A stretch of 35,348 nucleotides of DNA from Clostridiales bacterium UBA6468. GTDB taxonomy: Bacteria > Bacillota > Clostridia > Oscillospirales > Oscillospiraceae. The translations under genes were made by a program, and so were the position numbers. Shown one piece after another: positions 7,992-15,054 of the stretch. A model generated the notes under the pieces. It was not told where the DNA came from, ran no database searches, and was given only the letters and a program-made list of their open reading frames with translations. How positions within the stretch are numbered: the stretch's first letter is position 1; the number at the start of each line of letters is the position of its first letter. The DNA lies in assembly GCA_002436765.1 (NCBI GenBank), contig DJNI01000066.1, positions 16,466 to 51,813 of the forward strand. The letters are read 5' to 3'.

Positions 7992-8044
7992 TCGCTCAAA
8001 ATCCTTTCAAATTGGAATTTGTCAAGACAGATGCTGCAGCCTGC

Positions 8045-8089
8045 AAAAAGAAAAGGACACTTTCTGGAAATTCGTACAGAAAGTGTCCT
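8045..8089 (-). terminator. Strong intrinsic terminator between lysS and the conjugative element
   Basis: A perfect 13-base inverted repeat (8077-8089 and 8054-8066) with a 10-base loop is followed on the minus strand by TTTCTTTTT. It could end the lysS transcript or act as the leader attenuator of the first element gene, whose start is 54 bases further on. If the element boundary lies at 8,100-8,230, it belongs to the element. Confidence 0.8.
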
Positions 8090-8099
8090 CAAATGATAA

Positions 8100-8232
8100 G
8101 TGCTGTTTTGCGCTGGGGTTTAACAAAACTTCATCCTGCGTCACATCACTTCGTATTGATATACGAAATTGTTGTCAATTTGTTGTCAACTGAAGAATAT
8201 GAGGGGAAAAGTTATTGCAGCGCAATGACTTT
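8100..8232. other. Likely attachment-site end of the conjugative element
   Basis: This gene-free stretch separates AT-rich mobile genes from the GC-rich lysS-greA operon. It holds a direct repeat TTGTTGTCAA at 8169-8178 and 8180-8189, and a perfect inverted repeat TTCGTAT/ATACGAA with 4-base spacer at 8150-8167. Spaced direct and inverted repeats of this kind are typical of tyrosine-recombinase core and arm sites. The exact crossover point cannot be fixed without the other end of the element. Confidence 0.5.
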
Positions 8233-9726
8233 TTAGTCTTGGGGCTTCATCGTTGGGAACAAAATAACCTCCCGGATGGTGTCGGCGCCGGTGAAGAGCA
8301 TGACGGCGCGGTCGATGCCCATGCCCATGCCGCCCGTGGGGGGCATGCCGTATTCCAGCGCGGTCAGGAAATCCTCGTCCAGCATCTCCGTCTCGTCGTC
8401 GCCCCGCTCACGCTGCTCGACCTGCTTCATGAAGCGCTCCCGCTGGTCAATGGGGTCGTTCAGCTCGGAGTAGGCATTGCCCATCTCGCTGCGGTTGATG
8501 AAGAACTCGAAACGCTCCGTCAGACGGGGATCTTCCGGGGACTTCTTGGTCAGGGGAGAGACCTCCACCGGATACATGGTGATGAAGGTGGGCTGCACCA
8601 GATGCTCCTCGACCTTCTGGTCAAAGCAGGCATACAGGGCGTTGCCCCAGGTCTTCTCGGCGGCGTCGGCCAGCTCAACGCCAACGGCCTTGGCGGCGGC
8701 TACGGCCTCGGCGTCGTCGGTGATGGCGCCAAAGTCAACGCCTACGTACTTCTTGACGGCATCCACCATGGTCAGCCGGGGCCAGCCGGGGGTCAGGTCG
8801 ATCTTCTCGCCCATCCATTCCAGCTCGTAGCTGCCCATAACCTCCTTGGCGAAGGTGGTGTAGACGCCTTCGGCAATGTCCATCATGTCGTGGAAATCGG
8901 CGTAAGCCTGATATAGCTCCACGGTGGTGAACTCCGGGTTGTGCTTGGGATCCATGCCCTCGTTGCGGAAAATGCGGCCAATCTCGTAGACCCGATCCAT
9001 GCCGCCCACAATGAGCCGCTTCAGAGGCAGCTCCGTGGCGATGCGCATGTACATGTCAATGTCCAGGGTGTTGTGGTGGGTGACAAAGGGGCGGGCGGCA
9101 GCGCCGCCGGCGATGGTGTTCAGCACGGGGGTCTCCACTTCGATGTAGCCCATGCTGTCCAGATAGTTGCGCAGGTGCTTGAGGAACTTGGAGCGGATGA
9201 CGAAATTCCGCTTGACCTCGGGGTTCACCATCAGGTCAACATAGCGCTGACGGAAACGGGCTTCCTTGTCGGTCAGGCCGTGGAACTTGTTGGGCAGGGG
9301 GAGCAAAGACTTGCTCAGCAGAGTGACGACCTTGGCACGGATGGAAATTTCCTCGGTCTTCGTCTTGAAGACCTCGCCCTCCACGCCGACGATGTCGCCG
9401 ATGTCGTACTTCCTGAAGCGGTTGTATTCCTCCTCGCCCAGCTCGTCGATCTTGACAAAAATCTGGATGCGGCCGGTGCGATCCTGCAAGTCGCAGAACA
9501 TGACCTTGCCCTGACCGCGCTTGCTCATCAGACGTCCCGCGACCTTGACGGTCTTGCCCTCAAAGCGTTCATAATCTGCCTTGATGGCGGCGGAATCGGC
9601 GTTGAAATCATACTTGGTCTGGACAAAGGGGTCGCGCCCCTCGGCCTGAAGCGCCGCCAGCTTCTCCCGCCGAACCTGCATCTGGTCGTTCAGAGAAAGC
9701 TCCGGCTGGGGTACAAACTTTGCCAT
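8233..9726 (-). CDS. lysS: Lysyl-tRNA synthetase, class II
   Basis: Charges tRNA-Lys with lysine in the cytoplasm, using ATP. The 497 residues match the family length. The N-terminal OB-fold that binds the anticodon is at about 55-140 (VAGRLMSKRGQGKVMF). The class II catalytic core contains motif 2 (FRNEG at 253-257, with NPEFT) and motif 3 (GMGIDR at about 468-473). The start ATG lies 3 bases after the greA stop, with GAGGG upstream, so greA-lysS form one operon transcribed from the promoter at 10246-10274. The 3' end is intact and ends in the family-typical LFPTMKP. The conjugative element lies directly downstream without disrupting the frame. Confidence 0.97.
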   Translation of the reverse strand: MAKFVPQPELSLNDQMQVRREKLAALQAEGRDPFVQTKYDFNADSAAIKADYERFEGKTVKVAGRLMSKRGQGKVMFCDLQDRTGRIQIFVKIDELGEEEYNRFRKYDIGDIVGVEGEVFKTKTEEISIRAKVVTLLSKSLLPLPNKFHGLTDKEARFRQRYVDLMVNPEVKRNFVIRSKFLKHLRNYLDSMGYIEVETPVLNTIAGGAAARPFVTHHNTLDIDMYMRIATELPLKRLIVGGMDRVYEIGRIFRNEGMDPKHNPEFTTVELYQAYADFHDMMDIAEGVYTTFAKEVMGSYELEWMGEKIDLTPGWPRLTMVDAVKKYVGVDFGAITDDAEAVAAAKAVGVELADAAEKTWGNALYACFDQKVEEHLVQPTFITMYPVEVSPLTKKSPEDPRLTERFEFFINRSEMGNAYSELNDPIDQRERFMKQVEQRERGDDETEMLDEDFLTALEYGMPPTGGMGMGIDRAVMLFTGADTIREVILFPTMKPQD

Positions 9727-9729
9727 GGC

Positions 9730-10206
9730 TCAGCCCTCGCGGGAAACGCTGACCACCTTCATGGTGAAGGAGCCGGCAGGGGCGTTGACGGTGAAGGTCT
9801 CGCCCGCAGCCTTGCCCACGATGGCGCGGCCGAAGGGGGAGTCGTCGGAGAGCTTGAACTCCATGGGGTTGGCTTCCTGGGAACCGGTGATGCGGTACTC
9901 GGCCTGCTTGCCGTTCTCGTCCTCGACCACCACGGTGCAGCCGAGACCCACCCGGCCGTTGGCCTCGTTCTCGTCCTCGATGATGACGGCGTGGGAAAGA
10001 ATGTCCTCGATCTCGGCGATGCGTCCGTAGAGCTTGGCCTGCTCGTTCTTGGCGGCATCGTACTCGGAGTTTTCGGACAGGTCGCCGTAGGAGCGGGCCT
10101 CGGCGATCATGGCGGCGACTTCCCGCTCGCGGGTGGTCTTCAGGTAATTCAGTTCCTTTTCCAGGTCGGCAAGGCGCAGACTGGTGATCTTAAATTCTTT
10201 TGCCAT
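9730..10206 (-). CDS. greA: Transcription elongation factor GreA
   Basis: Rescues backtracked RNA polymerase by stimulating transcript cleavage through the secondary channel. The 158 residues are of normal length. An N-terminal coiled coil is at about 5-75, with the acidic tip in the SYGDLSENSEYDAAK region, and a C-terminal FKBP-like domain follows (about 80-158, with SPFGRAIVGKAAGE). I chose the ATG at 10206 over an in-frame TTG two codons upstream because AGAAAGGA is 8 bases from the ATG and only 2 from the TTG. It is the first gene of the greA-lysS operon. Confidence 0.96.
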   Translation of the reverse strand: MAKEFKITSLRLADLEKELNYLKTTREREVAAMIAEARSYGDLSENSEYDAAKNEQAKLYGRIAEIEDILSHAVIIEDENEANGRVGLGCTVVVEDENGKQAEYRITGSQEANPMEFKLSDDSPFGRAIVGKAAGETFTVNAPAGSFTMKVVSVSREG

Positions 10207-10245
10207 ATTCAAAATCCTTTCTCAGATATATCCATAGCTCCAAAC

Positions 10246-10274
10246 ATTATAGAAGAATTATGCCCCAGAGTCAA
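10246..10274 (-). promoter_or_regulatory. Sigma-A promoter of greA-lysS
   Basis: Minus strand: -35 TTGACT (10274-10269), 17-base spacer and consensus -10 TATAAT (10251-10246). The start codon is 40 bases downstream of the -10. Confidence 0.85.
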
Positions 10275-10294
10275 GTTTTATTTGCGGTTTTCGG

Positions 10295-10332
10295 GGAAAG
10301 AATGTCCGCCCGTGGGAGAGCCACGGGCGGAC
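10295..10332 (-). terminator. Intrinsic terminator of the sdpR-sdpI-yhfC operon
   Basis: A perfect 12-base GC-rich inverted repeat (10321-10332 and 10304-10315) with a 5-base loop is followed on the minus strand by ATTCTTTCCCC. It lies 17 bases after the yhfC-like stop codon and upstream of the greA promoter. The T run is interrupted, so efficiency is uncertain. Confidence 0.65.
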
Positions 10333-10348
10333 GATGGTACGGAAGGAA

Positions 10349-11143
10349 CTAGCCGCTGACGGCTTTTTCCGTTTCCGCCCGGTACAGCCGGAGGGTGAAG
10401 ATTGCGGTCACAATAACGATGACCGCCAGAATGGCTTCCAGAGCGGGAACGGGGACGGCATCCTTGAGCAGCGCGGCCAGCGCGTCCACGGCGAAGTGGA
10501 TGCCCATGGCGGCGAGGAAGAAGCCCCGGCGGTGGTACCGCACGGCGCGGTACACCAGATACGACAGGCAGATTTGCAGCGCAAACGCAATGAGCCGCTC
10601 CACGCCGACCATGTAGAAGAGGTAGGAAGGAAGCGTCCACAGCTGGGAGATCGTCTCCAGGGAAGCCGCCCGGGCGGCTTCGTCCAGCCCGGCGAGGGCG
10701 CTTTCCAGCGTTCCGCCGTTGACCATGGAAGCGGTGGCAAGATTGGAAACGCAGGTCAATCCGCCGACGAACAGCGCTTCAACGCCGCCGTGACCCACGC
10801 CGTACATCAGGGCGTTTTCTTTTTTCAGCTGGCTGCCCAGAAAATATTTCATGGCGACCAGCCGCCCCAATTCCTCAAAAACAGCAGCCGCCGCGCCGCC
10901 GTACAGGGCGGACAGCCACAGATTGCCCGTCAGCTTTACTCCAAAGACGGCGCTCATGGCCAGATGGAGCATCTGCTCTAAGAACATGGCGAAGATGACG
11001 AAGACCACCGCGCCCAGAAGCATGTCGGAGAGCTTCGCGCCGGTTCTGCGTTTCAGTAGGATGCACAGCGCCACGGGCGTTCCCACGCAGAGGAGCAGGC
11101 TGACGACCATGCCGGTAATGCTTGCGGAAGATACGGTGTTCAT
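10349..11143 (-). CDS. YhfC-family intramembrane metalloprotease-like protein
   Basis: A 264-residue polytopic membrane protein with about seven hydrophobic segments. Conserved polar motifs inside the membrane are EELGR (about 90), GVGHGGVEA (about 115-123) and HFAVDAL (about 219). These are the glutamic-type CPBP/YhfC putative active-site motifs. Related CPBP proteins process prenylated or membrane peptides, and some give self-immunity to bacteriocins. It is the last gene of an operon with an SdpR-type repressor and SdpI-like protein, 12 bases after the sdpI-like stop with an AAGGAGG site in the gap. A role in peptide-toxin immunity is suggested by context only. Confidence 0.75.
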   Translation of the reverse strand: MNTVSSASITGMVVSLLLCVGTPVALCILLKRRTGAKLSDMLLGAVVFVIFAMFLEQMLHLAMSAVFGVKLTGNLWLSALYGGAAAAVFEELGRLVAMKYFLGSQLKKENALMYGVGHGGVEALFVGGLTCVSNLATASMVNGGTLESALAGLDEAARAASLETISQLWTLPSYLFYMVGVERLIAFALQICLSYLVYRAVRYHRRGFFLAAMGIHFAVDALAALLKDAVPVPALEAILAVIVIVTAIFTLRLYRAETEKAVSG

Positions 11144-11155
11144 AGTTTTGCCTCC

Positions 11156-12223
11156 TTATGATAAGCAGGTTTTTGCGGCCAGAGTGTCATAGAGATTTCG
11201 CGTGCTTTTCGCGCTGCTGCCGCTGAGGACCAACGTTTTTCCGTTCACCGACAGAATGACGCAGGCTTCCGGGCGGTAGTAGGTGTAGCGGGTGTAGGTA
11301 CCGAATTCTTCATTTTCAAACGTCCCCATCAGCAGGCGGAAGCTGCCCACGCCGAAGGTTCGGGTGCCGTCCACGTTTCCGTCCCGGTATTCGATGCTGT
11401 CGATGGCGTCGTATTTTACGGTCAGGTCGTCAAAATAGGAGGCTTCCACGGTAAAGCTGTCGTCGTCGAACCGGTAATGGAGGTTGCCGGTGAACAGCAT
11501 GACCGCGACGAACACCGCGACCACCGCCGTAAAGATCAACACGCCGATGGAGACTTTTTTGGACATCGGATCTGGGTCGCTTTTCGTCCCGTGGATTCGG
11601 TGGTAGCGGTAGGAATAGGCAATGGGCAGGACGGACAGAGCGGCCACGGCGAGAATCATGACGATGGTTCCTGCAATTCCCGGCAGCAGGGCGGCAAGCA
11701 CCATTGTCAGGCCGCCGATGACCCATACCTTGCCGGCAAAACGGTGGGTGGCGATCCAGTTTTCCTCGCTGCCCAGCGTCCAGGATATCCGGATGCCAAC
11801 GGTGCGGTTGGGGCGGCACTTGGGGAAATAGTTGCCTATGGCGGCGAACATCAGCCCCAGCCCTCCGTAAATAAGGCTGGTGAGCCGGAATTTCCACCCC
11901 AGCGCCAAAGCGTAGGTGATGCCGCTGACGAGGATGGAGACGGCGGGGATCATCCAGAACAGCAGACCCACCACTTTTTTGCTCTGATTCCGGTTCTTTG
12001 CGTCGCGGAAAACAAGAAACAGTACCAGATAATGGGCGGCCAGCAGCAACAGCGGCTGGAGAAATACGGCGGCGGCCTTGCCGCTCCATCTGTCCGCGCC
12101 GTGCATGCCCCAATGGGTGGCAAGCTGGCCGGGAAGCCGGTTCCACAGAAGCAGCCCCGCGGCGATGGGGAGAAGGGCAAGCAGCGTGGAGACGATCAGT
12201 TCCTTTTTGTATTGCTTTATCAT
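11156..12223 (-). CDS. SdpI-family membrane protein with C-terminal PH-like domain
   Basis: In Bacillus subtilis SdpI gives immunity to the SdpC toxin and sequesters the SdpR repressor at the membrane. This 355-residue protein has an N-terminal DUF1648-type segment (residues about 10-65, with LPGQLATHWG), further membrane helices to about 230, and the SdpI signature near NYFPKCRPNRTVGIRISWTL (about 130-150). A soluble ~100-residue C-terminal part then reads like a bacterial PH-type domain (YFDDLTVKYDAIDSIEYRD). The ATG at 12223 overlaps the repressor stop by 4 bases (ATGA). An upstream in-frame start at 12256 lies inside the repressor gene and is less likely. No toxin gene is nearby, so the role may be stress sensing rather than immunity. 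Confidence 0.85.
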   Translation of the reverse strand: MIKQYKKELIVSTLLALLPIAAGLLLWNRLPGQLATHWGMHGADRWSGKAAAVFLQPLLLLAAHYLVLFLVFRDAKNRNQSKKVVGLLFWMIPAVSILVSGITYALALGWKFRLTSLIYGGLGLMFAAIGNYFPKCRPNRTVGIRISWTLGSEENWIATHRFAGKVWVIGGLTMVLAALLPGIAGTIVMILAVAALSVLPIAYSYRYHRIHGTKSDPDPMSKKVSIGVLIFTAVVAVFVAVMLFTGNLHYRFDDDSFTVEASYFDDLTVKYDAIDSIEYRDGNVDGTRTFGVGSFRLLMGTFENEEFGTYTRYTYYRPEACVILSVNGKTLVLSGSSAKSTRNLYDTLAAKTCLS

Positions 12224-12492
12224 GGGTTGCCGCCTCCTTTCAAGTCCGTGAGCCAAAGCATGATTTCCTCTAAGACCGAGGTGTTCAGCTCATAAAAGAT
12301 GAATTTTCCCTCCCGGGTGTCCCGGATCAGGTCAGCGTCCTTCAGAACCGACAGGTGCCGGGACACGGCGGCGGGGGTGATGCTGAAATGGTCGGCAATT
12401 TCCCCGGCGGACAGCCTGCCGGACTTGAGCAGATTCAGAATTTCCCGCCGGGTCGGGTCGGACAGGGCTTTTAGGGTTTGCTGCAACGCCAA
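12220..12492 (-). CDS. ArsR-family repressor, SdpR type
   Basis: A 90-residue winged-helix repressor. The helix-turn-helix is at about residues 27-55 (SAGEIADHFSITPAAVSRHL), followed by the wing (TREGKFIFYEL). The N-terminal LKALSDPTRREIL is the usual ArsR opening. It lacks the metal-binding CxC motif, as do SdpR-type autorepressors. I place the start at TTG 12492 because GGAGGTGA lies 8 bases before it. Longer frames would begin inside the operator. It is the first gene of an operon with the SdpI-like and YhfC-like genes and probably represses its own promoter through the palindrome at 12512-12542. Confidence 0.88.
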   Translation of the reverse strand: MALQQTLKALSDPTRREILNLLKSGRLSAGEIADHFSITPAAVSRHLSVLKDADLIRDTREGKFIFYELNTSVLEEIMLWLTDLKGGGNP

Positions 12493-12511
12493 GGAATTCA
12501 CCTCCGATAGA

Positions 12512-12542
12512 ACATTTAACAATTAACTGAATTGTTAAATGT
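12512..12542. promoter_or_regulatory. Palindromic operator for the SdpR-type repressor
   Basis: A perfect 13-base inverted repeat (ACATTTAACAATT and its complement) around a 5-base centre lies just downstream of the -10 box and covers the expected transcription start. The position and symmetry fit an ArsR-family dimer binding site that blocks its own promoter. Confidence 0.8.
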
Positions 12543-12571
12543 AGGATACCACAGATGACAATCTTTGTCAA
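12543..12571 (-). promoter_or_regulatory. Promoter of the sdpR-sdpI-yhfC operon
   Basis: Minus strand: consensus -35 TTGACA (12571-12566), 17-base spacer, and -10 TATCCT (12548-12543), abutting the palindromic operator. Confidence 0.8.
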
Positions 12572-12574
12572 GCA

Positions 12575-12602
12575 GAAAAAAGGGCGGCCGCTATGGCCGC
12601 CC
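12575..12602 (-). terminator. Intrinsic terminator after the PPC-domain gene
   Basis: A perfect 8-base inverted repeat (GGGCGGCC) with a 5-base loop at 12582-12602 is followed on the minus strand by TTTTTTCT. It lies just after the stop codon at 12609 and ends the nitroreductase-PPC operon. Confidence 0.9.
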
Positions 12603-12608
12603 CTCAAA

Positions 12609-13037
12609 TCAGATAGCTTCAAAAATCAGTTCGTCATACCCGGTTTCCCCGTCCTGCTCCACGCCGAAGCGGACGCCGGGAAGCTCCGCGATCACCAGCT
12701 CACAGGTGGTGTTGACGATGCAGCCGGGGCAGAGATGACCGCCCAGGGTGGAAAGGTCTTCTCTCGACAGGGCGATGTGCAGATGGCACCGCTGCTCGCT
12801 GACGGTGCCGTTCAGGCTAACGATCTCGCAGTGTTCCCCGATGGATTGGATATTCACGCCGCCGGCGTCCCGCACCTTCGCCTCCGTGACGCAGCCCACG
12901 CCGGAAAGTACCACTCCCGCCGCAATGTGCTTTTCCCGGGCAAGCGCCCGGATGGAGAGAAGCAGATCGTCTCCCCGGCGGAGGCGGACGCTGTGGCAGG
13001 TAAAAGCGCCGGATGCGGTCACAATGGGATGGTTCAT
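12609..13037 (-). CDS. PPC/DUF296 domain protein
   Basis: A 142-residue single-domain protein of the PPC/DUF296 family, related to the plant AT-hook partner domain, which forms trimers and in bacteria often occurs alone with unknown function. It shows the family core: LRRGDDLLLSI early, GVVLSGVGCVTEAKVRD in the middle and a C-terminal CELVIAELPGVRF. The ATG at 13037 overlaps the nitroreductase stop by 4 bases, so the two are translationally coupled. A longer in-frame extension would lie inside the nitroreductase and is rejected. Its link to the nitroreductases is unexplained. Confidence 0.85.
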   Translation of the reverse strand: MNHPIVTASGAFTCHSVRLRRGDDLLLSIRALAREKHIAAGVVLSGVGCVTEAKVRDAGGVNIQSIGEHCEIVSLNGTVSEQRCHLHIALSREDLSTLGGHLCPGCIVNTTCELVIAELPGVRFGVEQDGETGYDELIFEAI

Positions 13038-13561
13038 CGGAAATCCACCAGCTCCCCGATATCCCGGCGCTTTTTCTCCCGGAGAGGGTCGCCCTCTTTC
13101 GCGTAACCGAGAGCGATCACCAGCCGCACCGGCTGACTTAGGCCGCAGGCCGCCCGGAGTTTCGCGTCGTCCAGCCAACCGATGATGCAGGTGGAAAGCC
13201 CCTGCGCGGCGGCCTCGGCGGTGAGATAGGCGGCGGCAATGCCGATGTCGATGGAGCGGTAGTCCACCTTCGTCACCTTGGAACCCAGAGCGGCGCTCTT
13301 GGAGTAGGGGCGTTCGGAGATCACGATCAGCACCGGCGCCTGGGCGGCAAATTTGTTCATGCCCATGCCGGTCACACCGGCGACCACGGCCTTGGCGGCC
13401 TGCCCCCGGCAGACGGTGAAATGGTAGGGCTGGGCGTTGCAGGCGGAGGGAGCCAAACGGGCGGCTTCCAGCACGGCGTCCAGCTTTTCCTGTTCTACAG
13501 GCCGTTCCGCGTCATAGCAGCGGCAGGATTGCCGGGCGCGGGCAATTTCCAGAAAGTCCAT
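13034..13561 (-). CDS. Nitroreductase-family flavoprotein
   Basis: An NAD(P)H- and FMN-dependent oxidoreductase of the nitroreductase superfamily, 175 residues. The N-terminal ARQSCRCYD motif corresponds to the R-R-S-x-R-x-Y/F FMN-phosphate-binding signature. APSACNAQPYHF (about 37-48) and a C-terminal GYAKEGDP segment are also family-typical. The true substrate cannot be told from sequence; such enzymes reduce nitro groups, quinones or flavins. It lies 15 bases after a second nitroreductase and overlaps the PPC gene. The three genes form one leftward operon, and the riboflavin transporter gene lies upstream. Confidence 0.9.
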   Translation of the reverse strand: MDFLEIARARQSCRCYDAERPVEQEKLDAVLEAARLAPSACNAQPYHFTVCRGQAAKAVVAGVTGMGMNKFAAQAPVLIVISERPYSKSAALGSKVTKVDYRSIDIGIAAAYLTAEAAAQGLSTCIIGWLDDAKLRAACGLSQPVRLVIALGYAKEGDPLREKKRRDIGELVDFR

Positions 13562-13576
13562 AGTGCGGCTCCTTTG

Positions 13577-14083
13577 TCAGACTTTCCAGATACGGTTCGC
13601 CGCCCGCTCCATGGGGGCGGGGTTCTCGTCGGCGTAGCCCAGAATGCAGCAGCCGATGCCCCGGTAGTGTTCCGGGACGCCCCACTGTCGCAGAAGCGCC
13701 TTGCCCTCCTCGGTGTCGAACATCTCCCGGGCGCGGTTGATCCAGCAGCTGCCAAGCCCCACGGCGTGGGCGGCGTTGAGCAGATTGCCCAGCACCAGAG
13801 TGCCGTCTTCCACCCATGTGGGGTAGGTGGGGTCGGCCAGCACAACAATGACGCAGGGCGCGCCATAGAAGGGATCGCGGTCGGTACCCATCACGGCGGC
13901 GTTCATCCGGGAAAGCTGGTCACGGGTGGCCTTGTCCCGGACGGCGACCATGACGGGCTTCTGGTTATTCATGGCGGAGGGGGCGTAAAGTCCGGCCTCC
14001 AGCACGGCGTCCAGCAGCTCGTCGGACACCTGCTCGGGGCGGTACTTGCGGACGCTCCGGCGGGTTTTCAGAAGTTCACACAT
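13577..14083 (-). CDS. Nitroreductase-family flavoprotein (second copy)
   Basis: A 168-residue FMN-dependent oxidoreductase. KTRRSVRKYRPEQV at the N terminus is the FMN-binding signature and APSAMNNQKP (about 34-43) the next conserved block. Later, GLGSCWINRAREMF and a GYADENPAP segment match the family C-terminal part. It is clearly distinct in sequence from the adjacent nitroreductase, so this is an old duplication or a pairing of two subfamilies rather than a recent copy. It is the first gene of the three-gene operon. A palindromic repeat lies 22 bases upstream of its start codon. Confidence 0.9.
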   Translation of the reverse strand: MCELLKTRRSVRKYRPEQVSDELLDAVLEAGLYAPSAMNNQKPVMVAVRDKATRDQLSRMNAAVMGTDRDPFYGAPCVIVVLADPTYPTWVEDGTLVLGNLLNAAHAVGLGSCWINRAREMFDTEEGKALLRQWGVPEHYRGIGCCILGYADENPAPMERAANRIWKV

Positions 14084-14105
14084 AAAAATTACCTCCTTTT
14101 TCTAA

Positions 14106-14184
14106 GGAACCTCTGAAGAAATCGTCTGCGGCTGTGAGCGGATCTTTTCCACCCACAGCTTTTGCCGATTTAATCAGAGGTTCC
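14106..14184. repeat. 79-bp palindromic MITE-like repeat, copy 1
   Basis: The ends are perfect 11-base inverted repeats (GGAACCTCTGA and complement). Similarity between the arms continues inward for about 36 bases, with matched blocks AAATCG and GCTGTG. The outer 38 bases are nearly identical to 35311-35348, so this is a dispersed repeat. The element can fold into one long hairpin. There is no coding potential, and no clear target-site duplication is visible. Confidence 0.8.
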
Positions 14185-14260
14185 CTGAATACTATATCAC
14201 AATTTTCCGAAAAAGGCAAAGAAAAAATTGCCGGAGAGACGCCTCCGGCAATTTTGAGCG

Positions 14261-14980
14261 TCATTGGTGCAGCCCGAACAGGGGCTTTGCCACCCGCTTG
14301 TACAGCAGCATCGTCAGCACGGAGACGACCGCGCCTTTCAGCAGGTTCAGCGGCGCGACGCACAGCAGCACGAAGGTGGAGACATTGCTGACCCCGCCCC
14401 GGATGGCCGTTCCCATGGCGATGATGGTGTCCAGCGGAATGCCGTACAGCTGGGCGAATTTGGGCAGAAGGTAGACGGCGTTGAAGGCGCTGCCGAACAC
14501 GGTCATGACCAGCGTGCCGATGGCAAGGCCGATGATGGCGCTGTGCTTGCTCTTGTGGGCATGGTAGAAAACGGTGGCGGGGAGAACCAGAGAGCACCCT
14601 ACCACGAAATTGGCAAGATCGCCCACAAAGGCGGTGGAGGTGCCTTTCAGAAGCAGCTTCAGCAGGATTTTCACGCCCTCGCAGACCACCGTCGCGCTTG
14701 GCCCTAAGTAGAACCCGCACAGCAGCACGGGCAGCTCGGAAAAGTCCAGCTTGTAAAATTCCGGCGCGAGAATCACCAGCGGAAAGTCCAGCACATGGAG
14801 CACGGCGGCGATGGCGGCGCTGATGCCGATGATGCTCACCCGCCGGGCGGGGCTGACCTTCCGCTTTTCCGGAAGAAAATGCTCCGCCAGCCGGGCGAGC
14901 AGGGCAAGCCCCACCACGATGGCGAGGCTCACGCCCACGAACGCCAGATTGTCCAAAATTTGTTTCCACAGATCGGTCAT
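14261..14980 (-). CDS. ribU: ECF transporter substrate-binding subunit, riboflavin-type (RibU)
   Basis: The membrane S component of an energy-coupling-factor transporter. It binds the vitamin and docks on a shared EcfT/EcfA module encoded elsewhere. The 239 residues contain about six membrane helices, with family-typical segments ISAAIAAVLHVLDFPLVILAPEFYKLDFSE (about 50-80) and YLGPSATVVCEGVKILLKLLL. The ATG at 14980 follows GAGGTGAT. An upstream extension would run through the riboswitch terminator and is rejected. Riboflavin as substrate is supported by the FMN riboswitch in the leader. The two nitroreductases that need FMN lie just downstream. Confidence 0.92.
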   Translation of the reverse strand: MTDLWKQILDNLAFVGVSLAIVVGLALLARLAEHFLPEKRKVSPARRVSIIGISAAIAAVLHVLDFPLVILAPEFYKLDFSELPVLLCGFYLGPSATVVCEGVKILLKLLLKGTSTAFVGDLANFVVGCSLVLPATVFYHAHKSKHSAIIGLAIGTLVMTVFGSAFNAVYLLPKFAQLYGIPLDTIIAMGTAIRGGVSNVSTFVLLCVAPLNLLKGAVVSVLTMLLYKRVAKPLFGLHQ

Positions 14981-14994
14981 TGGTATCACCTCAA

Positions 14995-15054
14995 AACAAA
15001 AGTACGCCCTGAGTTTACACTCAGGGCGTGAAAAAACGCAAATATCCTTTGCGT
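14995..15054 (-). terminator. Tandem terminator hairpins of the FMN riboswitch
   Basis: Two stems follow the aptamer on the minus strand. The first, 7 pairs at 15054-15036 (ACGCAAA and TTTGCGT), is followed by TTTTTTC. The second, 11 pairs at 15029-15004 (ACGCCCTGAGT and complement), is followed by ACTTTTGTTTT. The second lies 15 bases before the ribosome binding site. Either or both could be the expression platform that closes when FMN binds. Confidence 0.75.

Noticed and set aside
8941..10359. A 472-codon plus-strand frame opposite lysS and greA
   Set aside because: It spans two unmistakable housekeeping genes and their promoter.
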